From positions 1 to 32,289 of IMG/VR virus record IMGVR_UViG_3300022413_000032: a DNA stretch of 32,289 nucleotides. One strand, written 5' to 3'. Below are positions 7,467 to 15,288 of the stretch, piece after piece (the stretch's first letter is position 1; the number at the start of each line of letters is the position of its first letter). The notes beneath the pieces are model-generated. The model saw only the letters and a list, made by a program, of their open reading frames with translations, had not been told where the DNA came from and made no database searches. The stretch is from a virus. A program made the position numbers and the translations under genes.

Positions 7467-9884
7467 CTACGCCGTAGTTTCCTCACTTTCAAGTGACTCC
7501 ATTTTGTCGTTTTTGTCCCGGTTGATCTTGATCTTCTTTTTGACCACGCCGCCCTTGTTATCCACAATAACGGTCAACTCCATGGGCTTAGACTCTTTTT
7601 CCTTGCCATCGTTCGACTTATCCACAGCCGCCTGCTTGGTTGCTTCGGCAGCAGTTTCAGCCTGCTTTTCGGCAATCTCCTGATCTTTTTCTTTCAGCTC
7701 CATTTCCATGGCATGCTTCTCGGCATCGACCTCGGCATTGATTTCATGCCGTTCGATAATGCGCGCGGTCTCTTCTTGCATCAGGCGGATTTTGGAAGCC
7801 TCGTCGCGGCGCTGTTTGTCCAGAGCAATTTCCTTGCGGGCTTCGATCTCAGCCATGCGCTGCTGGTGAAGCTGCTGATCCTTCTCTTTGTCTGCCTCCG
7901 CCTGCTCAGCCTTGAACTCAAGCTCGATCTGCAGTCGCTCGTTGGTACCCTGCTCCTTAATTTGCAGTAGCTGTGCGTCGGCCTGAGCCTTGATCTGCTC
8001 GGGTGAAGGTGGTGGGTTTTCGGCTTCCTGCTGGAGTCTGGCGCGCATATCGTCGCGGCTCGGCACGATGCCTTCGAGATCGAAGTCCTTGGCAACTTGG
8101 CGCAGGATGTTCGCGCGACCCTCTTTGCCGATGACGCTCATATCAAGCTCGTTGCCGGTCAGGCTCAGGAACTCGATTCGACGTTGCTGTGCCATATCGC
8201 GCAGAAGCAGTGCGTTCGCGCCTCTGGCGTTAACTTGCGCATCGCCTTTGATGCTTTGATCGGTGCTGGTCATCATGTTGTAGTAATACAGCATTTCGAT
8301 AGCCGGACGCGTCACGCCGTAATCGAAGTGGCCGATAGCGGCCTTGATCGACTTGGCAGCCGACTGCATCAACATGCTCAGTCCGGATGCGGTCGTACCG
8401 GCACCACCTACTTTTTCATTGCCATGGGAGTATCGGGGAATGCTGGTGGCGTCGTCGGCTTTGATTTCAAATCGCTCGTAGACAGCCATAAGCTCTTGTG
8501 CGTTGGAGTCAGGCTGGAAGAACTGCACAGTATTTCCGGCTCCGACTTCAGCCCCACGGGTTTGCCATATTTTCCATGGGTGTATGTCAAGTTCGTTTTC
8601 CAGCGGCGAGAGTCTTTCATAATTGATCTCGATCATCGGCCCGGAGGCCATAGCCATGTTATTCACAAGCGCCCGTGCTGTGGCGTTGCAAAGCTCCTGA
8701 ATGTCGTTCATCAGGTAACGAATTGAATTTCCCCAGAACGCACCCGGTATCGGGTCGTAGCAGGCTTTCATGTAAGGACGGCGCGCCAGCGGGTCGTTAT
8801 TAATCTGGCATCGGATGATATACTTGCCAATCAGGATGGCGTCAACTTGGTACTCAGCCAGTGAATCGGGAACCTCGATGCCCCACTCCATCAACTTTGT
8901 GCCTTGGACGGAACCCCAGTAATGAAGACCATCGATCAGCCCGTTTTTGTTATCGCGCCACCAGTGGAACTTATTTTCATTCTCGTTCCGTTCAGTATCC
9001 TGCCACAGCCACTCGCGAAGCCCCTCGGAATACTCATCAAGAACATTGCGAATCTCCGTGTCTTTATATCCGGGGACACCGATCATATTGTAAAGCTCGC
9101 CGCGCTCGAACCGGATATGCTCGATCAGGTGCATATCGTTGATGTCCTCGGCTTGCGGGGACGGGTAGATATCAAACGGCGAAACCCGCTGATACTCCGG
9201 TACAAGCTCCTCGGTCATCGACGGGCTGACACCACCAAACTCGGACTTCCAGCCGAGCCGTTTCCGTTTTTTCAGGAACGGACCCTTGAGTACGCAGCAA
9301 CTAAAAGTTGTGAAGTCATCGATCAGCTCGTTGATGACCTTCCCCCACTTCGCCTCGGTTAGCTGGTCCTCGATCTTGAGTTCCATTGCCTCGGCGGAGC
9401 GAACCGCCTGATTCTGTATTTCGAGCGCCAGTTTCTCGCGCAACTCCATGAACTCGGCCTCGCCGCCACCCATTTGCTCGATGCGCTGAACAACCGCCTT
9501 TGTCGCCCACTCCGGCAACTCTGGCATTGGTGTCGGGTCAATGCCCCACGCCTTCTCGTCCTGTGGTAAAAGGATGTCTTTGATCCATGCTGCAGCCGCG
9601 CGTATCTTCGTCGCGGTGATCATCATGTAAATTTCGGAGCCGCCTTGCTGGCGAATCTGCATCAGTTTGTTCGGGTGATACTCGCCATTTTTCGCGCGCA
9701 GGTCATCCAGCAAACCCTCTTCGATGCGAAGCTTTGCGTTGCGGTTGGTCTCCCAGTGGCGACGAATGTGCCGGGTCAGCTCCGACTCGATAGTGTCATC
9801 GGTAGTCCAGTTGACCGGAACATTGCTATCTTCGGCCGCCTGTAGTTCGGAGCCGGGGACAACCTTTAGTAACCCGTACGACAT
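7467..9884 (-). CDS. Portal protein
   Basis: The 805-residue protein starts at ATG 9884 behind an AGGAGCT SD. Residues about 30-130 (HIRRHWETNRNAKLRIEE, later ITATKIRAAAAWIKDILLP followed by PTPMPELP) match the N-terminal region of large podovirus-type portals, the dodecameric ring through which DNA is packaged and tails attach. The middle contains the clip/wing-like region with the receptor-like phrase PGAFWGNSIRYLMNDIQEL near 380. The C-terminal 180 residues are a long charged coiled coil (about 610-745), comparable with the barrel helix of P22-type portals, ending in a short beta segment. DnaA boxes are at 7558 and 7618. It follows TerL and a 88-aa protein, the usual gene order. Confidence 0.88.
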   Translation of the reverse strand: MSYGLLKVVPGSELQAAEDSNVPVNWTTDDTIESELTRHIRRHWETNRNAKLRIEEGLLDDLRAKNGEYHPNKLMQIRQQGGSEIYMMITATKIRAAAAWIKDILLPQDEKAWGIDPTPMPELPEWATKAVVQRIEQMGGGEAEFMELREKLALEIQNQAVRSAEAMELKIEDQLTEAKWGKVINELIDDFTTFSCCVLKGPFLKKRKRLGWKSEFGGVSPSMTEELVPEYQRVSPFDIYPSPQAEDINDMHLIEHIRFERGELYNMIGVPGYKDTEIRNVLDEYSEGLREWLWQDTERNENENKFHWWRDNKNGLIDGLHYWGSVQGTKLMEWGIEVPDSLAEYQVDAILIGKYIIRCQINNDPLARRPYMKACYDPIPGAFWGNSIRYLMNDIQELCNATARALVNNMAMASGPMIEINYERLSPLENELDIHPWKIWQTRGAEVGAGNTVQFFQPDSNAQELMAVYERFEIKADDATSIPRYSHGNEKVGGAGTTASGLSMLMQSAAKSIKAAIGHFDYGVTRPAIEMLYYYNMMTSTDQSIKGDAQVNARGANALLLRDMAQQRRIEFLSLTGNELDMSVIGKEGRANILRQVAKDFDLEGIVPSRDDMRARLQQEAENPPPSPEQIKAQADAQLLQIKEQGTNERLQIELEFKAEQAEADKEKDQQLHQQRMAEIEARKEIALDKQRRDEASKIRLMQEETARIIERHEINAEVDAEKHAMEMELKEKDQEIAEKQAETAAEATKQAAVDKSNDGKEKESKPMELTVIVDNKGGVVKKKIKINRDKNDKMESLESEETTA

Positions 9885-10132
9885 AGCTCCTGTCTCCGTG
9901 CGAGCGCCTTCTGGCGCAGTGCGTGAATATCTTCCATCATGCCGTCAAAATACTTCTTGTTGGTCAGCATCTGCTCGCCATCGATGGTGATATGAAGGTC
10001 GGACTCGACATCGAGTTGCACGACCAGCTTGAATTTACCCGCGTTCTTTCCGGTGCCACGGAACGTGCGGACCATGCCGATATTGCTAAATATGGCCTTC
10101 AGCTTGGTCGCGATATGGGAGATATCGACCAT
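9866..10132 (-). CDS. Small protein between terminase and portal (88 aa)
   Basis: I chose ATG at 10132 because AGAAAGAAG lies just upstream; an in-frame upstream start at 10168 would overlap the terminase gene and has no better SD. The product starts MVDISHIATKLKAIFSNIG and contains VVQLDVESDLHITIDGE, then a basic helical C-terminus. It overlaps the portal start by 19 bases. Proteins of this size in this place are often head-completion or scaffold accessories, but no motif identifies it. Confidence 0.65.
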   Translation of the reverse strand: MVDISHIATKLKAIFSNIGMVRTFRGTGKNAGKFKLVVQLDVESDLHITIDGEQMLTNKKYFDGMMEDIHALRQKALARRQELCRTGY

Positions 10133-10158
10133 CGTCACTTCTTTCTGATTGAGAAAAC

Positions 10159-11622
10159 TTAGGTCCATCCTGCTGCGCTCCGCCGCTTAACTTGTCTTGG
10201 TCCGGGTTTTGATGACTTCATACCATGGCGCAATCTTACACACAAATACTGTAGTGCGTCATGCGGATGGGAAAATTTGTTCTTGGCTGGCTGCTCTTTA
10301 AAACGCTCTTCGCCCACGATCTGGACGCGTTCGTACTTGTAGCCGCCGTTGAATCCGCGTCGCAGCGTCTTGCATTCCGGCGAGATAATGAAGGCCGGAC
10401 CGCCCTCGCGGGACATGCCTTTCATGTAGAACCTGACCGCGTCAGTACGCGCAATCGGCTCGTTGGTGTCGGCTTCCTCGGTCGGTATCTTCTCTTCAGC
10501 CAGAATCTGCATACAGGATGTTTGCTCGGTTTCCGAGCGGGTCTTACCGGCCGGGTCACCGACTGAGAAGATCGTCATGCCCGGAAACAGGTTGGTCAGG
10601 TCTGGTTTGACGATATCACGCGCAAACTCGCGGATCGCCATGTCATCGGTGCACCACTCCTTCAGGATGCGCAGTTGGCCATGCGGTGATAGCTGGCCAG
10701 CAACACACGCCGGGGTGAGGCCGTAGTCCCAGCCGAGATAGATCGGCAGGCCGTTGTAGACCTCCAGCTCGTCTTTTGCGACATGGATGGTATCGTTGAA
10801 CTCGGAGTAGACAGGCTTGCCATCGAAGATAGAGCCGTACCGGCCCATGATGTAAACCTCGATCCAGTCCTTGTCTTTACCGCCAGTTTGCCGCAGCCAG
10901 TAATTGTAGCCAATTGGTTGATTTATAACGTTTTCTGCGTCCGGGTTCGGAACGTAAACCCCGCTGTCCTCGATCTCAAGAAGCGCGGGCGGCTGCTGGA
11001 AAAACGCCCATTGGTCGGGCTTTTCCTCTTCTGCCAGCCGGTAATACCAGTGATCGTCGTCCGGGGGGTTGGTGTCCATGATGACGCCTGACCATGTCGG
11101 GCCGCCGCGACGCTTGGCCGGATAACGGGCAACACGGCCGGTTGCGCCGTCGAGTATCTGCTTCGGTATCTCACGAACCTCGTTCAGCCAGCAGCCGGTG
11201 AGTTCCAGAGAAAGTAACTTTTTCACATCTTTCGGCTGGTCGAGGGCCAGAAACAGGACTTCCATTTCGATCCGGGTGCCGTCAGGTAGCGGCATCTTCA
11301 GCCGCCCGGTGATAGGTGGTGCCCAGTTAATCTTGCATATTTCGGCCGGGAACCAGTCCTCGAAGGTTTTGATTGTGGTCGATTTCAGTTCGGGGTAGGT
11401 GTTACGCACAGCCGCCCATCGGGACGCTCGGACGCCATTGAATGGCTCCTGCTGCATGGCTTTCGAGAACATTTCCAGCGTGCATGCCACCGACTTTCCG
11501 CTTCCAATCGGACCCATGATGCCCCGAACAAAAGCCTCTGACGCATGGAATCTGGCGGGCGTCGGTTCCGCGTTGTAGGCGATATCAACCTTTTGTGCCG
11601 TCACGCGAGAAATTCCCCTCAA
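10159..11622 (-). CDS. terL: Terminase large subunit (ATPase and nuclease)
   Basis: TerL drives DNA into the prohead and cuts the concatemer. Visible motifs are Walker A GPIGSGKS (residues 37-44), an adenine-motif-like RNTYPELK (73-80), Walker B region CWLNEVRE (144-151) and the RNase H-like nuclease acids D299 (YLGWDYG), D356 (FSVGDPAG) and D455 (SHPHDAL). At 487 residues it is of normal length and has both domains complete. The first ATG (11622) overlaps the small terminase gene by 38 bases; a GTG six codons later is an alternative start. The gene lies in the expected order TerS-TerL-portal. Confidence 0.95.
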   Translation of the reverse strand: MRGISRVTAQKVDIAYNAEPTPARFHASEAFVRGIMGPIGSGKSVACTLEMFSKAMQQEPFNGVRASRWAAVRNTYPELKSTTIKTFEDWFPAEICKINWAPPITGRLKMPLPDGTRIEMEVLFLALDQPKDVKKLLSLELTGCWLNEVREIPKQILDGATGRVARYPAKRRGGPTWSGVIMDTNPPDDDHWYYRLAEEEKPDQWAFFQQPPALLEIEDSGVYVPNPDAENVINQPIGYNYWLRQTGGKDKDWIEVYIMGRYGSIFDGKPVYSEFNDTIHVAKDELEVYNGLPIYLGWDYGLTPACVAGQLSPHGQLRILKEWCTDDMAIREFARDIVKPDLTNLFPGMTIFSVGDPAGKTRSETEQTSCMQILAEEKIPTEEADTNEPIARTDAVRFYMKGMSREGGPAFIISPECKTLRRGFNGGYKYERVQIVGEERFKEQPAKNKFSHPHDALQYLCVRLRHGMKSSKPGPRQVKRRSAAGWT

Positions 11623-12130
11623 TCACGGGGCGCGGATTGCCTTCAGCATCGGCCCCCAAGTTGATATTGATGCTCACACTAGTACCGCCAGCGTCGGTTT
11701 TGTCGGAAAACATCTTCATGTGCTTGCCGATCAATTCAAGCGCCTTGGTGGCTCCGCCAGCGTCAAATTTGTAATAGATGGGTTCAGGCACCCTTTCCGG
11801 GTCATCGTCGTCCTGTGCAGAGCCATCCCGGCCGTATACAGGGACTGCTTGCATGCAGCGGTCGCAGATATCGCGAAGCCTGCCAATTACCCAGTCCTCG
11901 TCCATTTCCATGCGCTTTTGCCGCTCTTCGAGCAGCTTGCCGATGTACTCACGAACTTCGGGTTTTGCAAGGAAACGACCGGCTTGGACAAGCGCAGACT
12001 TGCGTTTCACGCCCGGAGCCACCTTCATATACGCGGCTGTCTCGTTCATTTGCGGATCGGCCACCAGATAATGGCAAAAGCTATGCTCGCTCGGTGGTAA
12101 CCCGCTTGCTGTTAGTTGAACCAAATGCAT
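11585..12130 (-). CDS. terS: Terminase small subunit
   Basis: The 181-residue protein carries the terminase-2 type N-terminal helix-turn-helix: LPPSEHSFCHYLV, MNETAAYMKVAPG and AGRFLAKPEVREYI (residues about 11-61), which in the family binds the packaging site. The C-terminal third is acidic and glycine-rich with an oligomerisation-type helix TKALELIGKHMKM. The SD before ATG 12130 is poor. A 28-codon open frame with a better SD overlaps the start, so coupling is possible. It sits directly upstream of TerL. Confidence 0.88.
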   Translation of the reverse strand: MHLVQLTASGLPPSEHSFCHYLVADPQMNETAAYMKVAPGVKRKSALVQAGRFLAKPEVREYIGKLLEERQKRMEMDEDWVIGRLRDICDRCMQAVPVYGRDGSAQDDDDPERVPEPIYYKFDAGGATKALELIGKHMKMFSDKTDAGGTSVSININLGADAEGNPRPVIEGNFSRDGTKG

Positions 12131-12167
12131 CTGTATTCTGACTCAAGCCGGTCCAGTCTCCGGCCAT
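12081..12167 (-). CDS. Possible 28-aa leader ORF overlapping TerS start
   Basis: ATG at 12167 follows AAGGGG at a good distance, and the frame (starting MAGDWTGLSQNTDAFG) stops at 12081, inside the small terminase gene in another frame. Because the TerS start itself has a weak SD, this short frame could couple translation onto it. There is no family support and it could be chance. Confidence 0.3.
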   Translation of the reverse strand: MAGDWTGLSQNTDAFGSTNSKRVTTERA

Positions 12168-12195
12168 CGCCAATCCCCTTACACCCACTTTGAGT

Positions 12196-12639
12196 TTAGT
12201 CGTTGTCTATATATTCGATCATCAGCTTTTCTTGCTTCGCCTCTTCGATGACCATCTTGTACAGCTTTTCGTATGCGATACGACTCATTCCGACACTCAT
12301 ATCGCCTTTCGCAATGGTTGCCTGTTCGCCCGTGAGCAAGCAGCCAGCCGTGTGATCGTCAGTGTTCCCGGTGTGGATAAGTATATACTCAAACCCCGGA
12401 ACGTTTTTAACCTGCAGCATCCCCTGATGCCAGTTGTATCTGGCCGAATATCGACCATGGAAACCGCCCTCACGGCGCAGGCGTATCATGTACGTCCCTG
12501 CCGGAATGCGCGTTTCGTTCGCTACCTTGTGTTCGCGGTACTCGTCTTCGAGACCGAAACAAACAAATTCGCCGTCAACCAGTATCCGGCTGATCGTGGT
12601 GTCGTCGTCCGACGTAAACCTGTCAACCGTGATCTTCAA
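12196..12639 (-). CDS. DUF5675 family protein
   Basis: The 147-residue product matches the DUF5675 pattern closely: a short start (ISRILVDGEFVCFGLEDE), RIPAGTY at 44-50, GGFHGRY at 58-64, KNVPGFEYILIHTGNT at about 78-93 and AGCLLTGE near 98-105. The conserved His and Cys suggest a catalytic or ligand-binding pocket. The family is widespread in phages and bacteria and has been suspected of acting on cell wall, but no activity is established to my knowledge. As no endolysin is recognised in the window, a lysis role would be a reasonable guess. It overlaps the upstream gene by 4 bases. A DnaA box is at 12372-12380. Confidence 0.8.
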   Translation of the reverse strand: MKITVDRFTSDDDTTISRILVDGEFVCFGLEDEYREHKVANETRIPAGTYMIRLRREGGFHGRYSARYNWHQGMLQVKNVPGFEYILIHTGNTDDHTAGCLLTGEQATIAKGDMSVGMSRIAYEKLYKMVIEEAKQEKLMIEYIDND

Positions 12640-13148
12640 ATTCCACCCGCTGCGCTGCCACCGGGCGCGCCACCTGTGCCGCTGCCACCAGAAGGTGCAC
12701 CGGGTCCACTGCCTGATGATGATGATCCGCCACCGGGTCCGCCAAAACCGCGACCGGGGTTTGAGCCATCAGGATCATCGCCACCGTAGTCCGCACCCTG
12801 AACACCGCTTTCTGAGTCCGCTCCGAGACCCGGTCCCTGATCGGTTGCGTTGTGTGCTGCCATCGCTTTCTGGTTAGCGGTTTCGACGCCCTTGGCCATC
12901 AAGTTGCCCAGCCCCGGCGCGATAGCGTTACCGATAGCCTTCGTCGCACCGAGGGCAAGACCCAGTGATTTACCTGTCATCGGCTCGCCTGATCCTTTTG
13001 TTGCACCGGCCTGCTCACCTTCACCGCCGCCAGCTTCGATATCCCGGTCCTGCTTTGATTTGGCCTTTATCTTGTTCGGAACCCCGCGTATACCAGCAAT
13101 TTTGTTGCTTCTGGTCTTACGGTTATATCCTTGATAAGCGTAGCTCAT
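12636..13148 (-). CDS. Gly/Ser-rich protein, paralogue of the adjacent gene
   Basis: The 170-residue product starts MSYAYQGYNRKTRSNK, nearly the same as the start of its upstream neighbour (MTYAYQGYRRKSTSGK). The basic N-terminus is followed by an Ala/Gly helix (GLALGATKAIGNAIAPGLG) and a long low-complexity Gly/Ser/Pro tail (residues about 115-170). The two genes overlap by 4 bases and probably arose by tandem duplication. Their place just before the terminases suggests virion or assembly proteins. No family is recognised. Confidence 0.65.
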   Translation of the reverse strand: MSYAYQGYNRKTRSNKIAGIRGVPNKIKAKSKQDRDIEAGGGEGEQAGATKGSGEPMTGKSLGLALGATKAIGNAIAPGLGNLMAKGVETANQKAMAAHNATDQGPGLGADSESGVQGADYGGDDPDGSNPGRGFGGPGGGSSSSGSGPGAPSGGSGTGGAPGGSAAGGI

Positions 13149-13552
13149 TGGGAGCCTTCACCGGCATTCCCGTGGCCGCCACTACCTGTATCGCCACCAC
13201 TGGAAGAAGCGCCTGCACCGGGAGCACCCATACCGCCCCGGCTGGTAGGACCGGATTGCATACCGGTACCCGCTGTCGCGCCCCGGCTTGCGCCAGAGCT
13301 GTGACTTGCCGCACTTTTCCCCGTCAGGGCTGATTTGGCCTTTGCTTCCATGGCTGGAGTGATGCCCATCATGCCTTTGAGCATGCCGCCTATTTTTGCA
13401 CCCAAGGGGGTGTCGGTCTCGGCCAGACCTTCATGAGCCACGTCCGTACCTGTTCTGGCATCTGCGGCTTTTGACATCGCAGACTTGGACCGCACACCAG
13501 CGCGCTTGCCACTGGTAGATTTGCGGCGATAGCCTTGGTAGGCGTAGGTCAT
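13145..13552 (-). CDS. Gly/Ser-rich protein, paralogue of the downstream gene
   Basis: This 135-residue protein has the shared N-terminal MTYAYQGYRRK box, a basic stretch with repeated KSAxS units, a short helical segment (IGGMLKGMMGITPAMEAKAK) and a Gly/Ser/Ala-rich tail. It is the upstream member of the tandem pair and overlaps both neighbours by 4 bases, so it is translated in a coupled chain. The composition suggests a flexible, DNA-contacting or internal virion protein, but this is inference. Confidence 0.65.
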   Translation of the reverse strand: MTYAYQGYRRKSTSGKRAGVRSKSAMSKAADARTGTDVAHEGLAETDTPLGAKIGGMLKGMMGITPAMEAKAKSALTGKSAASHSSGASRGATAGTGMQSGPTSRGGMGAPGAGASSSGGDTGSGGHGNAGEGSQ

Positions 13553-13749
13553 TTTCCTGAGCCGGTCTGCCGTACCCCGCCACCGAGTTTTTGGTCAGAC
13601 ATCAGCACCGCGTCCGAATCGTCCGCACGCATGCGGGTCTTCAAATACGGGTCTTTGTAGCATTTGCCGATGTCCTTGACTTTCTGGGGTTGGAACGACT
13701 TGCCTTGACGGTTGGGGATTTTCTTATCCCCCGGTCCAAACGCTGACAT
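13549..13749 (-). CDS. Small basic protein (66 aa)
   Basis: ATG at 13749 (MSAFGPGDKKIPNRQGKSF) follows an AGGAGGTTAACC SD and overlaps the next gene by 4 bases. The protein is basic, Gly-containing and without hydrophobic segments, similar in style to its Gly/Ser-rich neighbours. It probably belongs to the same virion/assembly set. No known family is seen. Confidence 0.65.
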   Translation of the reverse strand: MSAFGPGDKKIPNRQGKSFQPQKVKDIGKCYKDPYLKTRMRADDSDAVLMSDQKLGGGVRQTGSGK

Positions 13750-13751
13750 GG

Positions 13752-14030
13752 TTAACCTCCTGCCTCTTTAATGGTTTTGTCTTGCTTCTGCTTGCGGCTT
13801 TTGGCTAATCGTCCGGAACCGGCTTTGTCGGTACCCATCGCCTGCCGCCACCATTTCTTGGCGTCAAGTTTCGTGGCCTTCTTGACATGCTTACCCGTCG
13901 AACGGTCATACGTCGTCTTCGACTTCTTGACGTTCTTCTGTTCCGGTTCATCGGAGTAAAAACCATCAGGACCAACCGGGCGTACTTTATGCCTTGTGCC
14001 GACCGACTTTGCGCTTTTTGCCTTTGCCAT
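13752..14030 (-). CDS. Highly basic protein (92 aa)
   Basis: ATG at 14030 has a GGAGAAATTGG SD. The protein is strongly basic (many Lys, e.g. NVKKSKTTYDRSTGKHVKKATK) with WW at about residues 65-66, and no membrane segment. Such Lys-rich proteins next to terminase genes may bind DNA during packaging. This is inferred from charge and place only. Confidence 0.65.
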   Translation of the reverse strand: MAKAKSAKSVGTRHKVRPVGPDGFYSDEPEQKNVKKSKTTYDRSTGKHVKKATKLDAKKWWRQAMGTDKAGSGRLAKSRKQKQDKTIKEAGG

Positions 14031-14115
14031 CCAATTTCTCCGCGAAAGCCGCCCGTCGATCAGCCCGGTCTTTTTTACGGACTTGGGCTAATCGCTTAAG
14101 GACGGCGGACGGCAT
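13987..14115 (-). CDS. Probable 42-aa basic protein
   Basis: ATG at 14115 directly follows the TAA of the upstream gene (TAAATG), so re-initiation is possible although no strong SD is present. The product, MPSAVLKRLAQVRKKDRADR and onward, is one basic helix ending KKRKVGRHKA. It overlaps the 92-aa gene by 44 bases, which is unusual, so it may be a chance frame; its basic composition matches the neighbours. Confidence 0.45.
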   Translation of the reverse strand: MPSAVLKRLAQVRKKDRADRRAAFAEKLDGKGKKRKVGRHKA

Positions 14116-14280
14116 TTAGCCGTGGCACTTGTACTTGGTATCAGATTTCGCTGATTTGCCACCCGAAGTCTTTTCCTTGACGCTCGAAGCATCAGGAGCG
14201 CCATTGGCAGACTTGCCAAAGCCGATTTTCGAATTGCCGCGAGTGCCACTTGATTTGTGACCGCTTCCACCACCTTTCAT
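14116..14280 (-). CDS. Small Gly/Ser/Lys-rich protein (54 aa)
   Basis: I place the start at ATG 14280 (MKGGGSGHKSSGTRG) because AGGAG lies 9 bases upstream; an upstream in-frame codon would lack an SD. The product is basic and glycine-rich throughout, ending KYKCHG. It is the first gene after the promoter at 14334-14361 and heads the leftward virion/packaging transcript. Confidence 0.65.
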   Translation of the reverse strand: MKGGGSGHKSSGTRGNSKIGFGKSANGAPDASSVKEKTSGGKSAKSDTKYKCHG

Positions 14281-14333
14281 AATAGTAACTCCTAAAGTTT
14301 GAAATAGGTCGCCCACAGGCAACCCTACCCCGG

Positions 14334-14361
14334 ATTATATATACAGGCAGGGGTTTAGCAA
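14334..14361 (-). promoter_or_regulatory. Sigma70-type promoter for the packaging/virion genes
   Basis: Read leftward: TTGCTA (14361-14356), 16 bases, then a perfect TATAAT (14339-14334). A transcript would start near 14327 and carry the 54-aa gene and the head genes. The -35 box overlaps the stop of the preceding small gene. Confidence 0.65.
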
Positions 14362-14573
14362 GTCGGGATTTCGGGGTCGAACTCGAAGCCAGCGGGGATT
14401 TCTTCAATGAACTCGCCATCGACGCAACCGGAAATATCGCAATCGATCAGCATGTGCACGGCATCAATATGGTCTTCGCACTCGAATCGCACGCCATATT
14501 TCTTGCCGGATTTACCCTTTAGGGTGAGCAGGTAGGTCTTGATTTCGTCGGTCTCCGCGCATGAGATACGCAC
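14355..14573 (-). CDS. Unknown small protein (about 72 aa)
   Basis: The best start is GTG at 14573, but no good SD is visible, so the start is uncertain. The product is acidic with a mixed beta/alpha look (EIKTYLLTLKGKSGKKYGVRF, then DAVHMLIDCDISG) and four Cys. It overlaps the upstream gene by 62 bases, so one of the two starts or ends is unusual. Last gene of the leftward early operon. Confidence 0.55.
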   Translation of the reverse strand: MRISCAETDEIKTYLLTLKGKSGKKYGVRFECEDHIDAVHMLIDCDISGCVDGEFIEEIPAGFEFDPEIPTC

Positions 14574-14706
14574 TTGATCGGAGCGTCAGCCCCAAGTTAT
14601 CCACAATCGCATTCTCGATGCGAACAATAGCGTCGGCGTAGTTGATCTTGTCCATTTTGAAATCGGTCAGGACATCGGCGACATCATCTTCGAATTTACT
14701 CGCCAT
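14512..14706 (-). CDS. Unknown small acidic protein (about 64 aa)
   Basis: ATG at 14706 (MASKFEDDVADVLTDFKMD) overlaps the stop of the 31-aa membrane peptide gene; a GTG at 14730 is an alternative start. The sequence is an amphipathic helical protein with no known motif. A DnaA box at 14597-14605 encodes IVDN. The gene belongs to the coupled leftward operon. Confidence 0.55.
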   Translation of the reverse strand: MASKFEDDVADVLTDFKMDKINYADAIVRIENAIVDNLGLTLRSSAYLMRGDRRNQDLPAHPKG

Positions 14707-14791
14707 GGGTTTTGCGGTGCTCCCGGTCACCCAGCCACAGGTAAATCCAGATCACAGCGGCGCAAAAAGTTATCCACAGGAGAATCTTCAT
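14696..14791 (-). CDS. 31-aa single-TM peptide
   Basis: ATG 14791 overlaps the upstream stop in the classic ATGA form. The product MKILLWITFCAAVIWIYLWL plus a basic tail is one transmembrane helix of about 20 residues followed by GDREHRKTHGE. A consensus DnaA box (14770-14778) lies inside the helix codons (LWIT). The tight overlap and the clear membrane topology support it as a real gene. Confidence 0.6.
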   Translation of the reverse strand: MKILLWITFCAAVIWIYLWLGDREHRKTHGE

Positions 14792-14976
14792 GGGTTCATG
14801 ATGTCGTCAGTGTCGATGAAGAAGCCCTTGATGACGGCATCGCGGCCGAGCCAGTATAGAGCTTCCTCCAGCTTGGTCTTCACCAGCGCCATTTCGCGGC
14901 TGGAGTTACCGTTCTGTTCGACCTCCGCCTGACCGTGGGCCATCTGAAGGTGTTTCAGGATGTTGTCGTGTTGCAT
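14788..14976 (-). CDS. Acb2/Tad1-hairpin-like small protein, candidate anti-CBASS
   Basis: ATG at 14976 follows GAGGAACC. The 62-residue protein has two predicted helices. The second, SREMALVKTKLEEALYWLG (residues about 26-44), resembles the signature helix of the Acb2/Tad1 hairpin family (an R-E, a T-K-LEEA and a WL). In that family, small phage proteins bind cyclic nucleotides and shut off CBASS (and for some, Thoeris) immunity. Whether this protein has the cyclic-nucleotide pocket is not visible by eye. It lies in an operon of small early genes, a usual place for anti-defence genes. Confidence 0.5.
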   Translation of the reverse strand: MQHDNILKHLQMAHGQAEVEQNGNSSREMALVKTKLEEALYWLGRDAVIKGFFIDTDDIMNP

Positions 14977-15109
14977 TTGGTTCCTCGCTTTTGAAATTTT
15001 TTCCCGGCAGTTTCGTAAAGTTCCCCTTTATCTTAACGGGCTTGCCAGTGTATACCCGTCGAAAATTCTGATCGCCCTTCAAATTCGGCTTGTTACGACC
15101 GTATATCAT
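14906..15109 (-). CDS. Small basic protein (67 aa)
   Basis: ATG 15109 overlaps the upstream stop (ATGA). The product is basic (MIYGRNKPNLKGDQNFRR) and has a disordered C-terminus rich in Pro, Ser, Gly and Arg. It overlaps the Acb2-like gene by 71 bases, in a different frame. The coupling supports translation; the function is unknown. Confidence 0.55.
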   Translation of the reverse strand: MIYGRNKPNLKGDQNFRRVYTGKPVKIKGNFTKLPGKNFKSEEPNATRQHPETPSDGPRSGGGRTER

Positions 15110-15288
15110 GCCTTCTTATGCTCCCCGCACCACATATCTTCCTTCCCGGCCGGTGGAAACGGACTGACATTAGCGTCTAAATGCCCAAGAGCAACAACCT
15201 CCGGGGGATTGCGACGGCAGGTTCCGGTGTATCCGGGCCATGGAACCGGCTCCGGCTTGAAGAATTTACAATTAATGCAAGTGTTCAT
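15106..15288 (-). CDS. Cys-rich, zinc-binding miniprotein (60 aa)
   Basis: The protein starts MNTCINCKFFKPEP and has the cysteine pattern CxxC near the start, one Cys in GTCRRNPPEV and one in MWCGEH, a likely single zinc site. This C-I-N-C-KFF type of phage miniprotein is common but has no known function. ATG 15288 has GGAGAGG upstream, and the stop overlaps the next ATG. Confidence 0.65.
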   Translation of the reverse strand: MNTCINCKFFKPEPVPWPGYTGTCRRNPPEVVALGHLDANVSPFPPAGKEDMWCGEHKKA

